Assembly: GCA_034006035.1 (NCBI GenBank)
Contig: JAVETN010000007.1
Coordinates: 90,819 to 154,818, forward strand
Direction of reading: 5' to 3'
From: Desulforegulaceae bacterium
GTDB taxonomy: Bacteria > Desulfobacterota > Desulfobacteria > Desulfobacterales > JACKCP01
DNA: 64,000 nt
Part shown: positions 24,267 to 33,935 of the stretch, piece after piece
How positions within the stretch are numbered: position 1 is the stretch's first letter
Layout of the letters: every line of letters begins with the position of its first letter
Translations under genes and position numbers: made by a program
Notes under the pieces: generated by a model
Databases searched by the model: none
What the model was told of the DNA's origin: nothing
Seen by the model: only the letters and a program-made list of their open reading frames with translations

Positions 24267-26042
24267 TTACATATTTTTTCTTTTTCTTCTAATTCCGCTG
24301 ATTATTCCAATTAAGGCAATAATTGAGGGCATCAGAAAAATATTGAGCATTTTTATTTTAGTTCCAAGGCTTTCAATATCTGCTCTAAGCTGTCTTCTTA
24401 CTTTTTTAAGTTCTTTATCTATTTGCTTTTTTTCTTCCCTGAATTTTTTTATTTCATCTTCCTGCTCTTTACTTAAAACAAGATTTTGACCTTCAATTCT
24501 CTGTGACTGGAGAGCTTCAAGTTTTGCTTTTGTTTGCTCGGCCTTATTTGCCAGCATATTTTCCTTTTCAAGCCATTTTTCCTTGGCCTTGTCTTCCAAC
24601 TCCTTTACCTTGGTAAAAGGTCTTGAAGTTGATTGTCTTGAGCGTATTTCTATAAGTTCAGGCTCTCCGCACATGAGTTCAACACAGTTTAGAAAAAAGT
24701 TTAAATTGTCATTGAACATATTTGCCATTTCAAATCCAAGGAAGTTTTGTTTTTGCATATAAAATTGATCAAATAAAAAATCAGTGTCTGAGATTAAAAC
24801 AAGGGTTCCTTTAGCTTCATTATCTTTTGAAAATTTACCTGATACTTTAAGTGCAAGGCTGTAATTTTTATCTTCGGGATTAAAATTATGTTTAAGAGCA
24901 TCCATTCCTTGAAATTGAAGCATTGAAGGATCGTAAAGAATGGAGTTTTTGGAAGACCAGGCAAGACTTTCATAGGAAAGGCCTTCTTTTTTTTCAAACT
25001 CAATTCCTCCTGCAATGGGGAAAAGAAGGTTTTCAAGATTAGCTGAAATTATATTTTCCTGGCTGATTCCATCTGCAAAAATTGAAAGCCAGCCTGGATT
25101 TAATTCCGGTGTATTATCTCTTCCCATGATTTGTGTTGCTGCATTTAGATCTGCTATGGCAGTTGTTTCATTAAATTTAATTCCATAGTTTTCAAGTTCT
25201 TCTTTCATTGGAAAAGAATAGGGTGCCATTCTTCCTTCAGGATCAAGAAGGGAAAGAGGATCTGCAAGGATAATTAATCTTTTTCCTTTTTCCAGAGATT
25301 TTAAGGCTTGTTTGTTAATTTTTTCACTTACTTCCTTTGGCTGGAATAAAATTAAAAGGTCAATATCTTCAGGAATAGATTCCAGGTCTAAATCAAGATT
25401 TTCCAATTCATATTGTTTTTCAAGTACATCTGTAAAATACCATTTAGGAGACTGCTGACCCTGAAAATGAGGACCTCCTAAAATATTTATTGAAGAAAGA
25501 ATCCCTATTCTTTTTTTCTTTTGAGACTGAAGCCTTGAAATAATTGAAGTAAGTTCATATTCAAGTTTTGGTTCATTTTCAGGATCAAAAAAAGGAATTA
25601 TTTCTTCTTTTTCACCACTTATTGCTGCAAGACCTATATAAAGATTGTTTTCTCCGGGAAGTTCAATTCCTCTTAATCCAAAAGCATTGGCATTGTCTTC
25701 TTCTTCTGAATCAATTTCAGGTTTTATTGTTTCAAGGATAATTTTTCCTTTTGAATACCTTGAATATTCTTTTAAAAGATCTTCAATTCTTTTTGAATAA
25801 GCTTTAAATTCCCCTGGAATATCTGAAATGGAAGATGCATTGTTAAAATATTTTAAGGTTATTGGATTCTTTGTTTTTTTAATTATTTCATGGGTGGCAT
25901 TTGAAAGGGAATATATCTTGTTTTCAGTTGAATCAAATCTTAAAGACAAATCACTTACAAGAATATTTATAAGTATAAGAACTGCTGCAAAAATAAAAAT
26001 CATTAAAAGTTTCATACTTAGTTTTTTATTTTTGAAATTCAT
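24267..26042 (-). CDS. GldG-like ABC transporter auxiliary protein
   Basis: About 590 aa. It has an N-terminal membrane helix, a large periplasmic region starting with NKIYSLSNATHEIIKKTKNPITLKYF (GldG/IFT52-like fold: KRIGILSSI, DLLILFQP, KGKRLIILADPLS), a coiled coil of Lys/Glu/Gln (about 495-560), and a C-terminal helix (MPSIIALIGIISGI) followed by RRKRK. The start is ATG 26042, behind TTGGAGG. The 26063 alternative lies upstream of this ribosome binding site, which would then be inside the gene. In Flavobacteria GldG with GldA and GldF is needed for gliding; here it is likely a general export or surface-assembly system. Confidence 0.85.
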   Translation of the reverse strand: MNFKNKKLSMKLLMIFIFAAVLILINILVSDLSLRFDSTENKIYSLSNATHEIIKKTKNPITLKYFNNASSISDIPGEFKAYSKRIEDLLKEYSRYSKGKIILETIKPEIDSEEEDNANAFGLRGIELPGENNLYIGLAAISGEKEEIIPFFDPENEPKLEYELTSIISRLQSQKKKRIGILSSINILGGPHFQGQQSPKWYFTDVLEKQYELENLDLDLESIPEDIDLLILFQPKEVSEKINKQALKSLEKGKRLIILADPLSLLDPEGRMAPYSFPMKEELENYGIKFNETTAIADLNAATQIMGRDNTPELNPGWLSIFADGISQENIISANLENLLFPIAGGIEFEKKEGLSYESLAWSSKNSILYDPSMLQFQGMDALKHNFNPEDKNYSLALKVSGKFSKDNEAKGTLVLISDTDFLFDQFYMQKQNFLGFEMANMFNDNLNFFLNCVELMCGEPELIEIRSRQSTSRPFTKVKELEDKAKEKWLEKENMLANKAEQTKAKLEALQSQRIEGQNLVLSKEQEDEIKKFREEKKQIDKELKKVRRQLRADIESLGTKIKMLNIFLMPSIIALIGIISGIRRKRKNM

Positions 26043-26063
26043 TTTAAACCTCCAAAAGATCAT

Positions 26064-26807
26064 TTACCTGGAATTTGAGTTGATTATAGAAGTGTTGAGA
26101 TAAAGCATGAAAACCATGATGGAAACAAAATATAAAAGATCTCTTAAATCAATGATTCCTTTTGTCATTGTTTTGAAATGGGTTAAAATACTCATTCCAG
26201 AAATAAAGTTTACAATAAATCCAGGAGCAATTTCCGAAACTGCCTGAATTACAGGGCTGTGTCCTGAAAGAATAAGAAAAAGTGAAAAAGACAAAGCTAA
26301 AAGAAAAGCTATGACCTGACTTTTTGTTATTGATGAAGAAAAACATCCAATGGAAATAAGTGCTCCTGCCATGAGAAGGCTTCCCAAATATCCTGAAATT
26401 ACCGCACCCATATCAGGGTTTCCAAGGTAGGCTGATGTTATTACAATGGGAAAAGTCAAAATAATTCCAATGGAGATAAAAATCCAGGCTGAAAAAAACT
26501 TTGCAATTACAATTTCTAAAGGTGTAACCGGCAAAGTCATTAAAAGTTCTATTGTTCCTGTTCTTTTCTCATCTGAAAAAAGCCTCATTGTAATTGCAGG
26601 GGCAAGAAAAAGAAAAATCCAGGGATGCCAGGTGAAAAACAAAGAAAGTTCGGCTTGCCCGGATTCATAAAACCCGCCCACATAAAAAGTAAAAAATCCC
26701 TGAAGTATGAGAAAAACAACCAAAACAACATAGGCTGTCGGAGAATGAAAATAACTTGAAAGTTCTCTTTTTAAAATAGCTTTTACTGAGTTTATACTGC
26801 GATTCAT
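26064..26807 (-). CDS. ABC transporter permease, GldF-like
   Basis: 247-aa ABC-2 type permease with six hydrophobic helices. Hallmarks include the N-terminal RELSSYFHSPTAYVVLVVFLIL, FTWHPWIFLFLAPAITMRLFSDEKRTGTIELLMTLPV (the ABC-2 signature region) and a cytoplasmic-end YLNTSII. It pairs with the ATPase at 26841 and the GldG-like protein, in the same order as gldA-gldF-gldG of gliding bacteria. Confidence 0.87.
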   Translation of the reverse strand: MNRSINSVKAILKRELSSYFHSPTAYVVLVVFLILQGFFTFYVGGFYESGQAELSLFFTWHPWIFLFLAPAITMRLFSDEKRTGTIELLMTLPVTPLEIVIAKFFSAWIFISIGIILTFPIVITSAYLGNPDMGAVISGYLGSLLMAGALISIGCFSSSITKSQVIAFLLALSFSLFLILSGHSPVIQAVSEIAPGFIVNFISGMSILTHFKTMTKGIIDLRDLLYFVSIMVFMLYLNTSIINSNSR

Positions 26808-26840
26808 GCTTTTACTCCCTTATTTATTTTGCAGGCTGAT

Positions 26841-27797
26841 TTAATTTTTTGTCAGCATTTGAAAAACCTTGGTAAGATCACCTTTATCCTTTGAGATTGA
26901 ATTTAACTTAAGATTGTTTTTTGAAAGAATTTTCTCAAGTTCAATAACAAGCTCTGGAATTGAAGGGTAATTGTTTTTTGAAAAAAATATTTTAAAATCT
27001 GATTTGTTAAATTTTGGACTGTTTTTATTTATTTCAATTTTATCTATGTTTTCAATTTTATTAAGAGAGGTTTTAAATTCATCCAGATTTGCTATAAATT
27101 CAGTTTCCACTTCAAGGCTTCCAAACCCAGGGTCTTTTTTAAGAAGATCACCTGGAGTTTCATCTGCAATGATTTCACCCTTTGCAATAATTATGGCCCT
27201 TGTGCAGATTGCAGCAGCTTCTTCAAGAATATGGGTTGAAAGTATAATTGCTTTTTCCAGGCTCATGGATTTTATCATTTCTCGAACTTCTTGCTTTTGA
27301 TTTGGATCAAGCCCGTCTGTTGGTTCATCAAGAATAAGATATTTGGGATCATGTAAAATGCTTTGAGCAAAAGATACCCTTTGTCTATATCCTTTGGACA
27401 AGGTGTTTATCTGCTGATTTTTAACACTTCTAAGAAAACACTTTTCTATGGCATTTTCAGTGACGTAATTTTTTTTACTGCCTGTAAATCCCCTTACTTC
27501 AGAGCAGAATTTTAAAAATTCATTGACTGTCATTTCAGAATAAAGGGGTGATGTTTCAGATAGATATCCTATTTGAGTTTTAATTTCTATTGGGTTTTTT
27601 CTTACAGATTTTCCTCCTATAAAAGCATCTCCTGAATCTGGTTCAAGATAACCTGAAAGCATTCTCATTGTGGTTGATTTTCCTGCTCCGTTTGGTCCCA
27701 GAAAACCCAGGATATCACCTTTTTCAAGGCTAAAAGAAACGTTTTTTACTGCAGTTGTATGACCAAAAGATTTGGTAAGTTTTCTTGCTTCAATCAT
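26841..27797 (-). CDS. ABC transporter ATP-binding protein, GldA-like
   Basis: 318-aa ATPase, first gene of the four-gene operon. Walker A GPNGAGKST (about residues 35-43), Q-loop GYLSETSPLY, signature LSKGYRQRV, Walker B LILDEPTDGLDP and switch His STHILEE are all present. The 90-residue C-terminal extension matches the ABC-2 exporter ATPases. Substrate unknown. Confidence 0.9.
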   Translation of the reverse strand: MIEARKLTKSFGHTTAVKNVSFSLEKGDILGFLGPNGAGKSTTMRMLSGYLEPDSGDAFIGGKSVRKNPIEIKTQIGYLSETSPLYSEMTVNEFLKFCSEVRGFTGSKKNYVTENAIEKCFLRSVKNQQINTLSKGYRQRVSFAQSILHDPKYLILDEPTDGLDPNQKQEVREMIKSMSLEKAIILSTHILEEAAAICTRAIIIAKGEIIADETPGDLLKKDPGFGSLEVETEFIANLDEFKTSLNKIENIDKIEINKNSPKFNKSDFKIFFSKNNYPSIPELVIELEKILSKNNLKLNSISKDKGDLTKVFQMLTKN

Positions 27798-27950
27798 AAA
27801 AACTCCCTGATAGCATCAAAATGGTTGGAAAGAATAAGTTCTTGCACTATAAATGAAAATTGCTTAAAAAGCTGTGAGGTTAAATTTTGTAAACAATAAT
27901 GTCCCTTTCAAGCTTTGTCAACAACCATGATTCCCACACAGGAGAGGCTC

Positions 27951-29357
27951 TTGAACAAGACTAAAAGACCCGGTGCAATAGAAAGAACAGGGGTTTTGCT
28001 CTGGAATTTTTTTGCATCATTAAAATTAACTGTTTTTTTATTTTCTTTTATTGCAGCCGCATCTGTTTTAGGAACTTTTCTTCCAGACAGAATCGGATTG
28101 ATAAAATTTCTTCATGGTAAATCAAAATGGGTTCACAAGCTATTTGAAGTTTTTGATCTTTTCGATATTTATTACTCTTGGTGGTTTGTTTTTTTTATAA
28201 TTCTTCTTGGAATAAACCTTGTTTGCTGTTCTTTTGAAAGGCTTCCAGCTGTTATAAAAATTGTATTAAAAAAACCTTCTATTCCTTCTGTTTCAAAGAT
28301 TGATTCTTTTCAAAATAAAAAGGAAATTTTGGTCAATAAAAGTTTTTCTCAGGTAAAAGAGCAGGTTGAAGAGTTTTTTAAATCAAAAAGAATGAAAATT
28401 TATTCTTTGGATAATGAAAAAGGTTTTTCATTAACAGCAGAAAAAGGAAGATATTCAAGACTTGGAGTTTATCTTGCCCATCTTGGTTTTCTTCTTTTAA
28501 TTATTGGAGGAGTCATAGGAACAATGATGGGATTTTCAGGTGTGATAGAAATTCCTGAAAATCAAACTTCAAATATTGTAACTCTTTTTAAAAACAGGGG
28601 GAAAATTGAACTGGACTTTGATTTGACCTGTTCTTCCTTTCAAATTAAAAGATACGATAATAGCCAGATTCCTAAGTCCTATGAGTCTGAAATTATTTTT
28701 AATAAAGGAAAACCTCAAGAGTTAAAAGGAATTGTCAAGGTAAACCATCCTTTAAGATACAATGGAATAAAATTTATTCAATCAGGCTATGGAAGAGCAT
28801 TTGAAGGAAAATTAAAAATATCTGCCTATGATATGAAAACAAATACAAAAAAAGGTGAATATGAACTGGGAGTGGGTGAAACTATAGTTCTTCCTGATGG
28901 TAAAACAAAATTTACCTTTTTTTCTTTCAGGCCTAATTTTCAGATTTCATCCATGAATCTTGGAGAAACCTTTATAGGATTTATTTTAAAAGATAAGCTT
29001 GAAATACCAGTTGCTCTTCCTGTTAATGCTCCAGGATTTGACAAACATAGACAAGGTGATTTTTACCTTGTTCCAGGTGAATTTCAAACAAAATATTATA
29101 CCTCCCTTCAGGTAAATAAAGATCCTGGAGTTTATATTGTTTATCTTGGTTTTTTCTTCCTTTCAATTGGAATTTTTGTAAGTTTTTTTATGAAACACCA
29201 TTCATTTTATCTTATTCTTAATAAAGAAGATGAAGTAAGTTCAAAGATTTTTTGTGCCTCAGGTTCCAATAAAAATAAAAACTTAAAAGATGAGCTTGTA
29301 TTTGATTTTTATGAGTTTATTACAAAAGAATCTAGTCTAAATAATAAGCCCCTATAA
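27951..29357 (+). CDS. resB: ResB/Ccs1-type cytochrome c biogenesis protein
   Basis: About 468-aa membrane protein of System II cytochrome c maturation, which helps deliver heme and chaperone apocytochrome outside the inner membrane. Motifs: FFASLKLTVFLFSFIAAASVLGTFLP in helix 1, then DIYYSWWFVFFIILLGINLVCCSFER, a large extracytoplasmic domain with LAHLGFLLLIIGGVIG and NQTSNI, and a final helix YLGFFFLSIGIFVSFFM. TTG 27951 was preferred because GGAGAGG sits 4 bases upstream; ATG 27927 and TTG 27915 are in frame but have no ribosome binding site. It is followed by ccsA. Confidence 0.92.
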   Translation: MNKTKRPGAIERTGVLLWNFFASLKLTVFLFSFIAAASVLGTFLPDRIGLIKFLHGKSKWVHKLFEVFDLFDIYYSWWFVFFIILLGINLVCCSFERLPAVIKIVLKKPSIPSVSKIDSFQNKKEILVNKSFSQVKEQVEEFFKSKRMKIYSLDNEKGFSLTAEKGRYSRLGVYLAHLGFLLLIIGGVIGTMMGFSGVIEIPENQTSNIVTLFKNRGKIELDFDLTCSSFQIKRYDNSQIPKSYESEIIFNKGKPQELKGIVKVNHPLRYNGIKFIQSGYGRAFEGKLKISAYDMKTNTKKGEYELGVGETIVLPDGKTKFTFFSFRPNFQISSMNLGETFIGFILKDKLEIPVALPVNAPGFDKHRQGDFYLVPGEFQTKYYTSLQVNKDPGVYIVYLGFFFLSIGIFVSFFMKHHSFYLILNKEDEVSSKIFCASGSNKNKNLKDELVFDFYEFITKESSLNNKPL

Positions 29358-29372
29358 ATGGAGTTAATTTAA

Positions 29373-30176
29373 ATGGAAAATACTTTTATTCTTTCAATAG
29401 CAACTTTTGTTTACGGATTTTCTGCTTTTTGTTTTATATCAGGATCTGTTTTCAATAAAAAAAATTTTTCAAAGTTTGGTTTTTTTCTTCTTATTGCAGG
29501 ACTTTCATTAAATGTTGCAGGTTTTATCTTCAGGTGGATAGAATCCTATGAAATGGGAATTGGCAGAATACCTCTTTCCAATCTTTATGAGTCTTTGGTG
29601 TTTTTTTCAATTTCAGGAGCTTTGTTATATTCTTTAACTTATAAAAAGTTTGACAATCCTGTGGTAGGCTCAATAACAACAACTCTTATTTTTCTTGCCA
29701 TGGCATATGCAGGTCTTTCACCAACAGCCCATTCAGCCATCACCCCTCTTGTTCCAGCTCTTAGAAGTAATTGGCTTACAGTTCATGTGGTTACCTGCTT
29801 TTTTGGATATGCTGGATTTGCAGTGTCATTTGCCGCCAGTGTTATCCTTCTTTTTGTAAAAGATGAAAAAAAAATCAAAAACCTTGATGAATTAAATTAT
29901 AGGATGATAATTTTTGGGTTTTTATTTTTGTCTCTTGGAATAATAACAGGAGCTGTCTGGGCTGACAGTGCCTGGGGAAGATATTGGTCTTGGGATCCCA
30001 AGGAAACCTGGTCTTTAATTACCTGGATTGTTTATGCCATTATTCTCCATGGGCGGTATATAAAAAGTTTTACAATAAAAACCATTGCCTGGCTTTCAAT
30101 TTTGGGTTTTATTGCGGTTATGTTTACATATTTTGGAGTGAATTTTGTTCTTGCAGGGCTTCATAGTTATGCATAA
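29373..30176 (+). CDS. ccsA: CcsA/ResC-type cytochrome c synthase subunit
   Basis: 267-aa heme-handling protein with about eight membrane helices. The tryptophan-rich WWD-type motif WGRYWSWDPKETW (about residues 205-217) is the heme-binding signature, and His residues flank it (LTVHVVTCFFGY, LHGRY, and LHSYA at the end). With ResB it forms the System II holocytochrome c synthase, used to make c-type cytochromes for anaerobic respiration. It is co-directional with resB, 15 bp apart. Confidence 0.95.
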   Translation: MENTFILSIATFVYGFSAFCFISGSVFNKKNFSKFGFFLLIAGLSLNVAGFIFRWIESYEMGIGRIPLSNLYESLVFFSISGALLYSLTYKKFDNPVVGSITTTLIFLAMAYAGLSPTAHSAITPLVPALRSNWLTVHVVTCFFGYAGFAVSFAASVILLFVKDEKKIKNLDELNYRMIIFGFLFLSLGIITGAVWADSAWGRYWSWDPKETWSLITWIVYAIILHGRYIKSFTIKTIAWLSILGFIAVMFTYFGVNFVLAGLHSYA

Positions 30177-30238
30177 ATCCAGTTGAGTGGTATAAAAGCA
30201 GCTCAGCTGGAAATAAATTTTAAGGATTTTAAAGTTAA

Positions 30239-31492
30239 ATGGATAAAATAAAAATAAAAGGAAAAAAAAGACTTTTTGGAGAAGTGGAAATAAGCGGAGC
30301 AAAAAATGCAGCCCTTCCAATTCTTGCTTCTGCTCTTCTTTGTGATGGTAAATCAGTATTTCATAATGTTCCCGATCTTGTTGATGTCAGAAGTATTTTA
30401 AAACTTTCTGAAAAACTTGGAGCAAAAACTGAAATGTCAAATGGGGTTGTATCCATTGATGCCTCTGGCCTTAACAACCACTTTGCTCCCTATGATATAG
30501 TCAGAAAAATGAGGGCTTCAATTCTTGTGCTTGGGCCTCTTGTGGCAAGGCTTGGAAAAGCTTGCGTTTCTTTACCTGGTGGATGTGCCATTGGAGCAAG
30601 ACCTGTAAATCTTCATATAGAAGGATTGGAAAAACTAGGAGCTGATCTTCATATTTCCCATGGCTATATTAATGCAAAATCAGGAAGACTTACAGGTAAT
30701 GAAATAAATTTTGATACTGTTACTGTTACAGGAACTGAAAATTTGATGATGGCGGCTGCCCTGGCAAAAGGGGAGACAATTTTAAGAAATGCCGCAATGG
30801 AGCCTGAAATAACAGCCCTTGCTGATGTTTTAAATCTTATGGGAGGAAAAATAAAAGGAGCCGGAACTTCTGAAATTATTATCCAAGGAGTAGAAAGTCT
30901 TGCACCTGTTGAAACCACAATTATTCCCGATAGAATAGAAACAGGAACTTTTATGATTGCAGCAGCCATAACAAAAGGCGATCTTCTTATAAAAAAATGC
31001 ATGCCTGATCATCTTAGTGAAGTTATTTCAAAGCTTAAGGAAACAGGAACTTTTGTTGAAACAGGTAATGACTGGATCAGGGTTAAAGGCAAAGATGAAA
31101 TTAAAAGTATAGATATTAGAACTTCTCCTTATCCAGGATTTCCCACTGATATGCAGGCTCAGTTTATTACTCTTATGTCAGTTGCAGAAGGAGTATCAAC
31201 TATTAAGGAAACAATTTTTGAAAACAGATTTATCCATGTAAATGAGCTTCAGAGAATGGGAGCAGATATTTATCTTCCATCTTCCAATACCGCAGTTGTA
31301 AGAGGGGTGGATGAGCTTGAAGGAGCTCCTGTGATGGCATCTGATTTAAGAGCAAGTGCCTGTTTAGTTTTGGCTGGGCTTGCCGCTCAAAATACAACAA
31401 TTGTAAACAGGGTCTATCACCTTGACAGAGGATATGAAAAAATGGAGATTAAACTAAAATCAATTGGAGCTGAAATAGAAAGAGTAAAATAA
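30239..31492 (+). CDS. murA: MurA, UDP-N-acetylglucosamine 1-carboxyvinyltransferase
   Basis: 417-aa cytosolic enzyme for the first committed step of peptidoglycan synthesis (PEP + UDP-GlcNAc). The N-terminal KRLFGEVEISGAKNAALPIL, the loop VRKMRASILVLGP, and the catalytic cysteine in LPGGCAIGARPVNLH (about residue 117; the target of fosfomycin) are intact. Later motifs include FENRFIHVNELQRMGA and SDLRASACLVLAGLAA. Length equals the family norm (about 419 aa). It is preceded by ccsA by 62 bp and followed by comEC by 58 bp on the same strand. Confidence 0.97.
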   Translation: MDKIKIKGKKRLFGEVEISGAKNAALPILASALLCDGKSVFHNVPDLVDVRSILKLSEKLGAKTEMSNGVVSIDASGLNNHFAPYDIVRKMRASILVLGPLVARLGKACVSLPGGCAIGARPVNLHIEGLEKLGADLHISHGYINAKSGRLTGNEINFDTVTVTGTENLMMAAALAKGETILRNAAMEPEITALADVLNLMGGKIKGAGTSEIIIQGVESLAPVETTIIPDRIETGTFMIAAAITKGDLLIKKCMPDHLSEVISKLKETGTFVETGNDWIRVKGKDEIKSIDIRTSPYPGFPTDMQAQFITLMSVAEGVSTIKETIFENRFIHVNELQRMGADIYLPSSNTAVVRGVDELEGAPVMASDLRASACLVLAGLAAQNTTIVNRVYHLDRGYEKMEIKLKSIGAEIERVK

Positions 31493-31550
31493 CTTTGCTT
31501 CCAAGGGAAATTTAAAATCCTCCAGTTCAAGCTGGGAAGAGAAGAATCAA

Positions 31551-33935
31551 ATGATTAAAAGGCCGTTTATTTTAATTTTTGTTTTTTTTAGCCTTGGGGT
31601 TTTTTCCGGCGAAAAATTAGCTTTTTCATTTGTCTATATTTTACCCTTGGCATTATTGTTTTTTCTTGGACTGATAGTTTTATCCTTTCAAAATAAAAAA
31701 TCCCTTATTATTCCCCTGGGATTTTTTTATTTTGCAGGTATTGTTTTTATCCTTCCCTATTCAAAATCATCTTTTAATTCAAGGGCTGAAAACTTTAATC
31801 TTTATAAAAAAGAAAAAAGAGAAATTACAGCCGTAATAACTGATTTCCCAAGTTTTTCCTATTCAAGGCTTAAAACAAAAATAAAACTTAAATCAATAGA
31901 TGGTAAAAATCTTGAATCTGAAAATTTTAAATTAAGCTTAAGTATTTATAATTATGAAAAAGATTATAAACCAGGGGATCTTATATTTTTTAATGCTCAG
32001 ATAAAACCCTATAAAAACTTTAAAAATCCTGGAAGTTTTGATTATAAGTCATATATGAGGTTTAAGGGCTTTTTTGGTCATACCTGGGTTTCGGATAAAA
32101 AAGTAGAGCTGATTAGTAAAGAAAATTCATTTCAGTTTTTTATTACTAAAATCAGAGCCAGATTTGTTCAAAGCATAGATGAAAATATAAAAAAACCTCT
32201 TAATTCTGAGTTTTTAAAGTCAATTACTTGCGGGCTTAGAACAGGTTTGGATCAGGAGTTTAAAGACAAGGCTTCCAAAGCCGGAGCATCTCATTTTATG
32301 GCTATTTCAGGTCTTCATATAGGGATGGTTTTTTCGTTTTTTTTTATTTTATCCAGATTTGTTTTTTCAAGGTTTGAGTTTTTTTTATGGAGGGGTTGGG
32401 TAGAAAAATCAGCTGTAATTTTGGGGCTTTTGGGAGCTCTTTTTTATGCTCTTATTTCAGGTCTTATGCCCTCTGCCCAAAGATCTTTTATTCTTGCACT
32501 TCTTGGAGGAGCAGGCTTTTTTTTAAATAAAAATCAGGATCCTTTAAATCTTTTGTTTTGCTGTGGGTTTTTTATTTTGGTGTTAACCCCTCCGTTTTTA
32601 TTTAATCTTGGATTTATCCTGTCTTTTCTGGCTGTATTTGCAATTGTATCTGGATTTATGACATTCCCTGAGAAATTTGAAAAAAACCCTGATTTATTTT
32701 CAAGTTTTTATAAATGGATTAAGGTTTTATTTAAAACAAGTGCTTTTGCAGTGGCTGGCACTTCACCAGCAGCCCTTTATTATTTTAATATTTTACCTTT
32801 AACTGGAGTTTTTTCAGGAATTATACTCATTCCTTTTTTTTCTTTTATTCTTCTTCCTTTTGCATTTGGAGGAATTTTATTTTCTTTTATTTTTCCAGAA
32901 GTTTCAAAAATCTTTTTTTTAATTGGATCATTTTCAGTTGATATTTTTATAAAAATGATTTCAATAATTTCTGATTTTAAATTCACTTATATAAATATGG
33001 GAATTTCAATTGTTGAACTTTTTTTAATTTATTTGATTTTAATCATAGTTTTTTGGGGAATCCGTTTTTTTATTTTTCAGTCCAGGCCAGGTGTTTTTTT
33101 TAAAGTTTTAGCTGGGTTTACACTTGTAATTTTAATTTGTGATGTTTTATATGAAGTTGATAAACGGTTTTTCAATAAACATGGAAAAATTGTTTTTTTA
33201 GATATTGGCAAAGGAAACAGTGCTTTAATTGTTTTCCCAGGAGGTAAAACTGTGGTTATTGATTCTGGAGGGTTTCCAGGTTCAAGTTTTGATACAGGGA
33301 GATATATTTTAGGGCCTTATCTTTTTAAAAATAAAATTAAAACCATAGACTGCTGTATTTCAACCCATGGAGATTATGATCATTATTCTGGGTTTTTTTA
33401 TCTCATGGAACAATTTAAAATAAAAAAATTTGTTTTTAATAATACTTTAAAAGATTCAGGGCTGTATGAAAAACTTATTTTGGAGACTAAAAAAAGAGGT
33501 ATTTTTTCAAAACCTGAAAAAATAGAAATGAAAAACGGATTTATTGATTTTTTCCAAAGAGAAGAGCTTTTTAACAATGAAAATGATAATTCTCTTTTGA
33601 TTTCTGTTTTTATAAATGGATTGAAAATTTTATTTACAGGAGATTTGTATGAAAAAAGTCAGGACTATTATAAAGAAACGGATTTTATAAAAAATTCAGA
33701 TGTTTTTATGGTTCCCCACCACGGAAGTATCCATTCCCTTAACAAAGATTTTGTTATAGCTGCCAATCCTAAGCTTGGTATTATTTCAGGAAGCTTTAGA
33801 AATTTTGAAAAAACTCAAAAACAAATTAAAGAAATTTATAGTGAAATGGGAGTTAAAACTTATAATATAAACAATAAAGGGGCTCTTGTTTCAAATACAG
33901 AAGAAATTTTAAATAAATTAACTTTTTTGGATTGA
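31551..33935 (+). CDS. comEC: ComEC/Rec2-family DNA uptake channel protein
   Basis: 794-aa membrane protein. An N-terminal DUF4131-type region with helices is followed by the Competence domain (FMAISGLHIGMVFSFFFILSRF, about residues 245-270, and LISGLMPSAQRSFILALLGG) with many helices. A C-terminal metallo-beta-lactamase domain follows, in which ISTHGDYDHYSGFFYL carries the HxDxDH-type metal motif and FMVPHHGS follows. It imports single-stranded DNA in competent bacteria. It overlaps the convergent rnmV-like gene by 18 bp. No other com genes are in the window, though the type IV pilus genes at 49 kb could supply the pilus part of an uptake machine. Confidence 0.93.
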   Translation: MIKRPFILIFVFFSLGVFSGEKLAFSFVYILPLALLFFLGLIVLSFQNKKSLIIPLGFFYFAGIVFILPYSKSSFNSRAENFNLYKKEKREITAVITDFPSFSYSRLKTKIKLKSIDGKNLESENFKLSLSIYNYEKDYKPGDLIFFNAQIKPYKNFKNPGSFDYKSYMRFKGFFGHTWVSDKKVELISKENSFQFFITKIRARFVQSIDENIKKPLNSEFLKSITCGLRTGLDQEFKDKASKAGASHFMAISGLHIGMVFSFFFILSRFVFSRFEFFLWRGWVEKSAVILGLLGALFYALISGLMPSAQRSFILALLGGAGFFLNKNQDPLNLLFCCGFFILVLTPPFLFNLGFILSFLAVFAIVSGFMTFPEKFEKNPDLFSSFYKWIKVLFKTSAFAVAGTSPAALYYFNILPLTGVFSGIILIPFFSFILLPFAFGGILFSFIFPEVSKIFFLIGSFSVDIFIKMISIISDFKFTYINMGISIVELFLIYLILIIVFWGIRFFIFQSRPGVFFKVLAGFTLVILICDVLYEVDKRFFNKHGKIVFLDIGKGNSALIVFPGGKTVVIDSGGFPGSSFDTGRYILGPYLFKNKIKTIDCCISTHGDYDHYSGFFYLMEQFKIKKFVFNNTLKDSGLYEKLILETKKRGIFSKPEKIEMKNGFIDFFQREELFNNENDNSLLISVFINGLKILFTGDLYEKSQDYYKETDFIKNSDVFMVPHHGSIHSLNKDFVIAANPKLGIISGSFRNFEKTQKQIKEIYSEMGVKTYNINNKGALVSNTEEILNKLTFLD

